Shown here: one piece after another, positions 4,936 to 11,121 of the stretch | Layout of the letters: each line of letters begins with the position of its first letter | How positions within the stretch are numbered: the stretch's first letter is position 1 | Assembly: GCA_018820005.1 (NCBI GenBank) | Contig: JAHJOS010000110.1 | Coordinates: 1-11,121 of the forward strand | Reading direction: 5' to 3' | Length of the DNA: 11,121 nucleotides | Source: Alphaproteobacteria bacterium | GTDB taxonomy: Bacteria > Pseudomonadota > Alphaproteobacteria > Rhizobiales > Devosiaceae | Program-made: the position numbers and the translations under genes | The notes under the pieces: generated by a model | The model's database searches: none | What the model saw: only the letters and a program-made list of their open reading frames with translations | What the model was told of the DNA's origin: nothing

Positions 4936-6354
4936 ATGTCGACAGCTGATATTGGCCTGATCGGCCTTGCTGTGATGGGCTCGAACCTGGCCCTCAACAT
5001 CGCCGAAAAAGGCTACACCGTCGCCGTACACAACCGCACCGCGTCGCGTATTGATGACTTTGTTGTCACGGCCAAGGCGCAGGGCCTGGACGGCAAGGTC
5101 ATCCCCGAAGCCGATCTTGCCAAATTTGTCCAGGCCATCAAGGCTCCGCGCTCGATCATCATCATGGTCAAGGCCGGCAAGCCGGTGGACGAAATGATCG
5201 AAGAGCTGCTGCCTCTGCTGGACAAGGGCGATGCCATCATCGAATGCGGCAATTCGCTGTTCACCGATACGCAGCGCCGCTTTGATTATCTCAAGCCCAA
5301 GGGCATCGGCTATCTGGGCGTCGGTGTTTCCGGCGGCGAAGAGGGGGCCCGTCATGGTCCCTCCATCATGGTGGGCGGCTCCAAGGAGCAGTGGCACAAT
5401 GCCGAGGCGGTGCTGACCGCCATTGCCGCCAAGTTCAATGGCGAGAGCTGCTGCGCCTATCTGGGCGAAGGCGGCGCCGGCCACTTCGTCAAGACCATCC
5501 ACAATGGCATCGAATATGGCGACATGCAGATGATCGCCGAAGTCTATGGCGTGATGCGTGATGGCTTGGGCATGTCGCCCAAGGACTGCGCCGCCGTGTT
5601 CAAGGAGTGGAACAAGGGTCCGCTCAACTCCTATCTGATCGAGATCACCGGCCATGTGCTGGACGCGGTCGATGGCGAAACCGGTAAGCCGCTGGTCGAA
5701 CTGATTCTGGACAAGGCCGGGCAGAAGGGCACAGGCGTCTGGTCCGCCATTGCCGCCCAGCAGATGGGCGTGCCGGCAACGGCTATCGAGGGCGCCGTGG
5801 CGGCCCGCTCGATTTCCGCCCGCAAGGATGAGCGCGTGGCGGCCGAGGCCATTTATGGCAAGCCCAACCGCGCCAAGACCGACGTGACCCTGGCAGAGCT
5901 TGAGAAGGCACTGCTGGCTGGCAAGATCGTCAGCTATGCGCAGGGCTTTGCGGTGATCGCCAAGGCATCGGAAGAAAACGGCTGGGCCCTGCCACTGGCA
6001 ACCATCGCCAAGATCTGGCGCGCTGGCTGCATCATCCGGTCGCGTTTCCTCGACCAGATGAGCTCGGCCTATGCCAAGGGCGGCAATGTCAATCTGCTGG
6101 TGGTGCCCGATTTCGTCGCCATCATGAAGGACAGCCATCCCAGCCTGCGCAAGGTGGTGGCTGCTGCCGCAACCGGGGAGTTCCCGATGATCTGCCTGTC
6201 GGCCGCGCTGAGCTATTTCGACAGCTATCGTCAGGCCCAGGGCACGGCGAACCTGATCCAGGGCCAGCGCGACTTCTTTGGGGCCCATGGCTTCGAAATC
6301 GCTGGGCGCGGGGCAGACCTGCACGGTACCTGGCCATCAACGCTGGGCAAGTAA
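4936..6354 (+). CDS. gnd: 6-phosphogluconate dehydrogenase (decarboxylating)
   Basis: Oxidises and decarboxylates 6-phosphogluconate to ribulose 5-phosphate with NADP+, the last oxidative step of the pentose phosphate pathway. At 472 residues it is the long, dimeric E. coli type, not the short 300-330 residue type. Visible motifs: the dinucleotide fold GLAVMG (10-15), the NRT triplet at 33-35 that binds NADP, VSGGEEGA (131-138), and GGAGHFVKTIHNGIEYGD with the catalytic K186 and E193. The C-terminal half contains GKIVSYAQGF, AKIWRAGCIIRS, and QRDFFGAHGFE. The segment ECGNS at 103-107 replaces the more usual DGGNS, and the tail after GAHGF is shorter in familiar residues than in E. coli, yet the protein looks intact. 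GGAAGGA eight bases upstream sets the start. Confidence 0.96.
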   Translation: MSTADIGLIGLAVMGSNLALNIAEKGYTVAVHNRTASRIDDFVVTAKAQGLDGKVIPEADLAKFVQAIKAPRSIIIMVKAGKPVDEMIEELLPLLDKGDAIIECGNSLFTDTQRRFDYLKPKGIGYLGVGVSGGEEGARHGPSIMVGGSKEQWHNAEAVLTAIAAKFNGESCCAYLGEGGAGHFVKTIHNGIEYGDMQMIAEVYGVMRDGLGMSPKDCAAVFKEWNKGPLNSYLIEITGHVLDAVDGETGKPLVELILDKAGQKGTGVWSAIAAQQMGVPATAIEGAVAARSISARKDERVAAEAIYGKPNRAKTDVTLAELEKALLAGKIVSYAQGFAVIAKASEENGWALPLATIAKIWRAGCIIRSRFLDQMSSAYAKGGNVNLLVVPDFVAIMKDSHPSLRKVVAAAATGEFPMICLSAALSYFDSYRQAQGTANLIQGQRDFFGAHGFEIAGRGADLHGTWPSTLGK

Positions 6355-6373
6355 GCCTCAGGGTGATTAAACG

Positions 6374-6404
6374 AAAGGCGCTGATCTCCGGGTCGGCGCC
6401 TTTT
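6374..6404 (+). terminator. intrinsic terminator after gnd
   Basis: Eleven-base stem AAAGGCGCTGA / TCGGCGCCTTT (one wobble pair) with an eight-base loop and a run of four T. It starts 19 bases after the gnd stop. The T run ends only 22 bases before the ATG of the ClC gene. Confidence 0.85.
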
Positions 6405-6426
6405 GTATTACTGGTCTGGATTTGTG

Positions 6427-7737
6427 ATGAGTTCGCGCAGCTTCAAACAGGCGCTCAGTCTGCGGTGGCATAGGATCTGGCTGCCGCGGTTGCGGCGACG
6501 GGCGCTGTTCATGCTCGGCGGCGTGCTGGTGGGGCTGGCAGCGGTTGCCATGGCCTATCTGGCCGATTGGGCCCAGTCCTGGTTCTTCGTGGTGGAGCGG
6601 CAGTGGCCCTATCTGCCGCTGCTGGTGACGCCGCTGGGCTTTGCACTGCTGGCGTGGCTGACCAAGCGCTATTTCGACGGGGCGCAGGGCAGCGGCATTC
6701 CGCAGGTGATCGCGGCACGCCAGTTGAGCGATCCCGGTGCCAAGCAGCGGCTGGTGTCGCTGCGGCTGGCCATCGCCAAGATGTTCCTGCTGACGGCAGG
6801 CCTTGCCATGGGCGCGTCGGCGGGCCGCGAGGGGCCGACCGTGCAGGTGGGCGCTTCGATCATGTATTTCCTGGGACGGTTTGCGCCGCATAGGCAGCCG
6901 GGTCTGCTGCTGGCCGGTGGCGCGGCGGGCGTTGCGGCGGCTTTCAATGCCCCGCTGGCCGGCATCGTCTTCGGTATCGAGGAGATGAGTCGCTCGTTCG
7001 AACTGCGCACCAGCGGGCTGGTGCTGGGCACGGTGATCGTGGCGGGGCTGACTTCGCTCGCCATTCTGGGCGATTATACCTATTTCGGTCGCTCCAGCGT
7101 AACGCTGGCGATCGGGGCACATTGGATCGCGGTGCCGGTTGTGGGGCTGGTCTGCGGCCTTGCCGGCGGCGCTTTCAGCCGCGTCGTCATCGCCTTTGCC
7201 GTTGGATTGCCGGGTCGCGCCGGCGCGCTGGTGCGTCAGCATCCCGTGCCGTTCGCGCTGGCATGTGGCCTCGTCGTGGCAATCTGTGGTGTCGCGACCG
7301 GCGGCGCTGCCTTTGGCACCAGCGCCGAACAGGCCAAGGCAATCCTGGCGGGTGACGAGGTGACGGGGCTGTTTGGTCCGCTCAAGCTGATTGCCACCAT
7401 GGTGACCTCGATCAGCGGCATTCCGGGCGGCATTTTCTCGCCGTCGCTCTCAGTGGGAGCGGGGCTGGCCAGCCTGATGCAGGGGTTTTTGCAGATCCCG
7501 ATCGGTGCCTTGGCCATCATGTGCATGGCGGCCTATCTTGCCGCCGTGCTGCAGGCGCCGATCACGGCGGTGGTGATCGTGACCGAGATGACGGGCAATC
7601 ACGGCATGATCTTTCCGGTGATGGTCTGCGCCGTTATTGCCTCAGCGGTGTCGCGCAGCATCTGCAAGGAGGGCATCTACCATGCCCTGGCGCATCAGTT
7701 GCTCCGCAAGGCTCACAGCGAGCGGAACATCACATAG
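6427..7737 (+). CDS. ClC-type chloride/proton antiporter
   Basis: An inner-membrane ClC protein of 436 residues (E. coli ClcA has 473) that exchanges chloride for protons. All three filter motifs are present: GSGIPQ (88-93), GREGP (133-137) and GIPGGIFSP (331-339). Y418 in GIYHAL aligns with the chloride-coordinating Tyr445 of ClcA. The gating glutamate E135 and the internal proton glutamate E186 (in FGIEEM, equal to E203 of ClcA) are kept, which predicts a coupled antiporter rather than a channel. There is no C-terminal CBS pair. The ATG at 6427 is chosen; an in-frame TTG at 6403 lies inside the gnd terminator. The ribosome binding site is weak, and the 3' end overlaps the convergent acetyltransferase gene by 25 bases. 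Confidence 0.93.
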   Translation: MSSRSFKQALSLRWHRIWLPRLRRRALFMLGGVLVGLAAVAMAYLADWAQSWFFVVERQWPYLPLLVTPLGFALLAWLTKRYFDGAQGSGIPQVIAARQLSDPGAKQRLVSLRLAIAKMFLLTAGLAMGASAGREGPTVQVGASIMYFLGRFAPHRQPGLLLAGGAAGVAAAFNAPLAGIVFGIEEMSRSFELRTSGLVLGTVIVAGLTSLAILGDYTYFGRSSVTLAIGAHWIAVPVVGLVCGLAGGAFSRVVIAFAVGLPGRAGALVRQHPVPFALACGLVVAICGVATGGAAFGTSAEQAKAILAGDEVTGLFGPLKLIATMVTSISGIPGGIFSPSLSVGAGLASLMQGFLQIPIGALAIMCMAAYLAAVLQAPITAVVIVTEMTGNHGMIFPVMVCAVIASAVSRSICKEGIYHALAHQLLRKAHSERNIT

Positions 7738-8198
7738 CTGTCGACATAGCCGTGTTCCGGGTGGTTGAACGCCTGGGGCAGTGTGCCGACGATCTCAAAA
7801 CCCAGGCGCTGCCACAGGGCGACAGCCCGCGTATTGGTCGACACGACATGGTTGAACTGCATGGCGCGGAAGCCACGCTCTCTGGCATGGGCCAGCGAAT
7901 GCTCACACATGGCGCGGGCGACGCCTTTGCCCTGCGCGGCTGGCGCGGTCATATAGCCGCAATTGGCGACATGGGCGCCGCCGCCCTGCTGGTTGGCCAT
8001 GATGTAATAGGTGCCCAGCATGGTGCCATCGTCATCAAGCGCTACGAAGACTTCGTGCGTTGGGCCAAGCCAATAGGCCAGCACGGCCGCATCATCGAGA
8101 TCGCGGCTGATGGCATAGGTCTGGCCGGCGGCCAGTGTTGGAGCAACGATGGCCAGGATAGCGGCGTGGTCGGCTTCAGTTGCGGGTCGAATCTGCAT
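7713..8198 (-). CDS. GNAT family N-acetyltransferase
   Basis: Transfers an acetyl group from acetyl-CoA to an amine whose identity cannot be told from sequence. The 161-residue protein begins MQIRPATEADHAAI, a standard GNAT start. The acetyl-CoA binding motif A is APAAQGKGVARAM (85-97; Q89, G90, G92), and motif B is NTRAVALWQRLGFEIVGTLP (122-141). The central NCGYMTAP strand is also typical. The start at 8198 overlaps the end of the MFS gene by 23 bases; an ATG at 8216 would add six residues and overlap by 41. Neither has a clear Shine-Dalgarno, so translational coupling to the MFS gene is likely. The 3' end overlaps the ClC gene tail to tail by 25 bases. Confidence 0.87.
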   Translation of the reverse strand: MQIRPATEADHAAILAIVAPTLAAGQTYAISRDLDDAAVLAYWLGPTHEVFVALDDDGTMLGTYYIMANQQGGGAHVANCGYMTAPAAQGKGVARAMCEHSLAHARERGFRAMQFNHVVSTNTRAVALWQRLGFEIVGTLPQAFNHPEHGYVDSYVMFRSL

Positions 8199-9528
8199 CG
8201 CGGTTGCTCTGGTCATCGCGGTCGTCTTCAATCGGCGCCACCCTGACCTGGCCAGGTGGCGGCGTTTCGGGCACATGGGGATGGTCGGCTACGCTGGGGC
8301 GATGACCGAGCTCAAAGCGCCAGGCGGCGACGCCAAAGACAATCAGGGACACGACCACGGCAATGGCGCAGGCGATGAAGGGCGCGCCAGGGAAGTAGTG
8401 TCCGGTCTCCGGGGCACTGGAATAATAGGAGAAAATCTGCGTGGCCGCGAGCGGGCCGATAATCGTGGCCAGCGAACTGGCGGCGTTGACCGCGCCCTGA
8501 AGTTCCCCCTGGCTATTGTCGGGCACCTGGCGCGACAGCACGCCGTTGATGGCCGGCGGGGCGAGGCCACTGACGGTGCCGACGGCTATGAACAGATAGA
8601 GCTGGTAGACGTCTGCCGAAAAGGCGATGCCGGCAAAGGCGGTCGTGGCGAACAGCAGGCCGATAATGCCGACCGCCGGCTCGCCGATACCCTTGGACAG
8701 TGGCCCGGCCAGCACAGCCTGGCTAAAGGCGAAGCCAATGCCAAAGGCGCCCAGAGTGCGGCCAATCGAGGATGAGGTGAAGTTGAACACTTCCACCGTG
8801 AAATAGCTGAAGATGGTGGGCAGCGCCTGGGTCGCCAGCTGCAGGAAGAACAGCACGACCAGCAGCCACAAGACCGCAGGATATTTGCGCAGGGCCAGCA
8901 CGGCGCCAAAGGGGTTGGCGCGGCGAATGTCGAACTTGCGACGCGAGGTCTTGGGCAGGCTTTCGGGCAGCACCAGCAGACCAAAAAGGAAGTTGGCGAA
9001 AGCCAGGCCTGCCGCTGCGAAAAAGGGCACGCGTGGACCGAACTCGCCGAGTTCACCACCAATGACGGGGCCGATGATAAAGCCCAGGCCGAACGCGGCG
9101 CCGATCAGGCCAAAGCGGTGCGTGCGCTTATGCGGCGGGGTGATGTCGGCCATATAGGCTGTTGCGGTGGCGAGCGCCGCGCCAGCAATGCCGGCGATAA
9201 CGCGGCCAATAAACAGGTACCAGACAACCGGGGCTATCGCCATCATCAGGTAGTCAAAGGTCAGCCCGACCAGTGACAGCAGCAGTACGGGACGCCGCCC
9301 GAAGCGGTCGGACAGATTGCCCAGCACCGGCGAGAAGACGAACTGCATGAAGGCATAGACAAAGACCAGATAGCCGCCGATCACAGCCGCGTTGGCGACG
9401 CTGCCGCCGGTCAATTCCTCGAGCAGCTCGGGCAGCACCGGGACAATGATGCCCACGCCGATCATATCGAGCAGGATCGTCACCAGAATGCAGGCGAGGG
9501 TCAGCCGTGAGCGGGTTGATACTTGCAT
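8176..9528 (-). CDS. TCR/Tet-type MFS transporter (drug:H+ antiporter family)
   Basis: A 12-helix major facilitator of about 450 residues in the inner membrane. Motif A GNLSDRFGRRP is at 70-80 between helices 2 and 3, and the antiporter motif C, GLGFIIGPVIGG, is in helix 5 (147-158). The order LPESLPKT, LSRQVPDNSQGELQG and the start LDMIGVGIIVPVLPELL resemble TetA-family exporters. That makes a proton-driven export role likely, but the substrate is unknown and tetracycline resistance cannot be assumed. The frame is open upstream to 9654, but the extra 42 residues are basic and unlike the family; the ATG at 9528 puts helix 1 at the right place, although its ribosome binding site is weak. A hydrophilic, acidic tail of about 45 residues follows helix 12 and overlaps the GNAT start. 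Confidence 0.88.
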   Translation of the reverse strand: MQVSTRSRLTLACILVTILLDMIGVGIIVPVLPELLEELTGGSVANAAVIGGYLVFVYAFMQFVFSPVLGNLSDRFGRRPVLLLSLVGLTFDYLMMAIAPVVWYLFIGRVIAGIAGAALATATAYMADITPPHKRTHRFGLIGAAFGLGFIIGPVIGGELGEFGPRVPFFAAAGLAFANFLFGLLVLPESLPKTSRRKFDIRRANPFGAVLALRKYPAVLWLLVVLFFLQLATQALPTIFSYFTVEVFNFTSSSIGRTLGAFGIGFAFSQAVLAGPLSKGIGEPAVGIIGLLFATTAFAGIAFSADVYQLYLFIAVGTVSGLAPPAINGVLSRQVPDNSQGELQGAVNAASSLATIIGPLAATQIFSYYSSAPETGHYFPGAPFIACAIAVVVSLIVFGVAAWRFELGHRPSVADHPHVPETPPPGQVRVAPIEDDRDDQSNRDADSTRN

Positions 9529-9674
9529 GCGTGGTGCTTGGTTCTTGTTCTTGATGGAGCCCGAGGATGTGTCGCGCAGTTGACACAGGCGGCGGCTGCA
9601 ACGCAAGGCCGAAGGGACGCTATGGCGGTTGATGCGTCGCTTGGACGCCGCCATTGGTCATGCTTTGCAGCTGT
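9529..9674 (-). promoter_or_regulatory. spacer ahead of MFS-GNAT pair with dyad and hairpin
   Basis: The 146 bases between the FAD monooxygenase stop and the MFS start hold two structured elements. At 9568-9587 there is an inverted repeat TGTGTC-N8-GACACA, ending 40 bases before the MFS ATG, which would suit a repressor site. At 9622-9654 a nested hairpin (outer ATGGCG/CGCCAT, inner GCGTC/GACGC) lies 20 bases after the monooxygenase stop; it lacks a T run on the minus strand. No convincing -35/-10 pair was found. Confidence 0.42.
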
Positions 9675-10892
<1,218 letters not shown>

Positions 10893-10900
10893 GATGGGGC

Positions 10901-11121
10901 CTAGGCGGCGTCTGCGCTGTAGATGGCAGACAGTGGATTGGCCGTGCCAGCGGCAAGGCGCGAATTGAACACATAGTGGGTCGAGCAATATGGGCAGATG
11001 ATTTCATCGTCCTTGCCCATGTCGAGGAAGACATGGGGATGGTCGAACGGTGGCAGGGCCCCGATGCACTTGAATTCCTTGGAGCCCACCTCGATGCGAC
11101 GGAGGCCTTCGGTATTGTGGA
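10901..11121 (-). CDS. CHCC zinc-finger protein (NDUFS6-like), 5' end missing
   Basis: The frame runs out of the window on the right; 72 residues are visible, ending in TAG at 10903-10901. The segment KEFKCIGALPPFDHPHVFLD, followed by MGKDDEIICPYCSTHYVF, is the zf-CHCC signature found in small alphaproteobacterial proteins and in the mitochondrial complex I subunit NDUFS6. The Cys of KCIG, a His of DHPH, and the two Cys of CPYC are the expected zinc ligands. In alphaproteobacteria and mitochondria this protein is linked to complex I (accessory subunit or assembly). A GTG at 11089 could be taken for a start, but the frame continues upstream with HNTEGLRRIEV, which matches the family. It is probably the first visible gene of an operon with the FAD monooxygenase. 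Confidence 0.9.
   Translation of the reverse strand, partial: HNTEGLRRIEVGSKEFKCIGALPPFDHPHVFLDMGKDDEIICPYCSTHYVFNSRLAAGTANPLSAIYSADAA

Noticed and set aside
4828..6324. Minus-strand frame of 498 residues opposite gnd
   Set aside because: Mirrors the gnd coding sequence; composition is rich in His, Gly and Asp with no domain, as expected for the complement of a high-GC gene.
8199..8276. Upstream extension of the GNAT gene to 8276
   Set aside because: Would lie deep in the MFS gene and adds a basic stretch before the standard GNAT start; the ATG at 8216 remains possible.
8176..9528. Calling the exporter a tetracycline resistance gene
   Set aside because: Family resemblance to TetA does not give the substrate, there is no TetR next to it, and many chromosomal relatives export other compounds.
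9529..9654. Upstream extension of the MFS gene to 9654
   Set aside because: Adds 42 basic, non-membrane residues before helix 1, unlike TetA-type proteins, and covers the structured spacer.

Overview
The window looks like an ordinary, gene-dense chromosomal stretch from a high-GC alphaproteobacterium, most likely of the order Hyphomicrobiales (the Devosia group would fit, but this is an inference from protein flavour, not a measured placement). The main clue is the CHCC zinc-finger protein at the right edge, a family shared by alphaproteobacteria and mitochondrial complex I. I see no tRNA, rRNA, CRISPR, insertion sequence, integrase or plasmid gene.

Left part (1-3428): the 3' end of an ASCH-type protein meets a convergent RluA pseudouridine synthase (281-952, minus). 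After a 248-base intergenic region come a CsbD-like stress protein (1201-1383) with a strong terminator, then a tightly coupled pair: an Ogt-type DNA alkyl repair protein (1503-2039) and a CYTH triphosphatase (2042-2515). A monocistronic short-chain dehydrogenase (2624-3376) follows, with its own strong ribosome binding site and terminator.

Centre (3429-6404): a small gluconate module. A gluconate 5-dehydrogenase-like SDR and gluconokinase form a minus-strand operon, divergent from 6-phosphogluconate dehydrogenase on the plus strand. Together they could carry 5-ketogluconate to gluconate, 6-phosphogluconate and then ribulose 5-phosphate. The shared 196-base spacer (4740-4935) is where control would act. 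gnd ends in a clear intrinsic terminator.

Right part (6405-11121): a ClC chloride/proton antiporter (6427-7737) starts just after the gnd terminator and overlaps, tail to tail, a minus-strand group that reads leftward: zinc-finger protein (partial), FAD monooxygenase, TetA-type MFS exporter and GNAT acetyltransferase. The first two are 8 bases apart and the last two overlap. The 146-base gap before the MFS gene holds a dyad and a nested hairpin, so the MFS-GNAT pair may have its own promoter.

No undescribed system is evident. The points worth a second look are mostly regulatory: a possible leaderless start for ogt, a divergent gluconate promoter region, a dyad ahead of the exporter, and overlapping gene ends.
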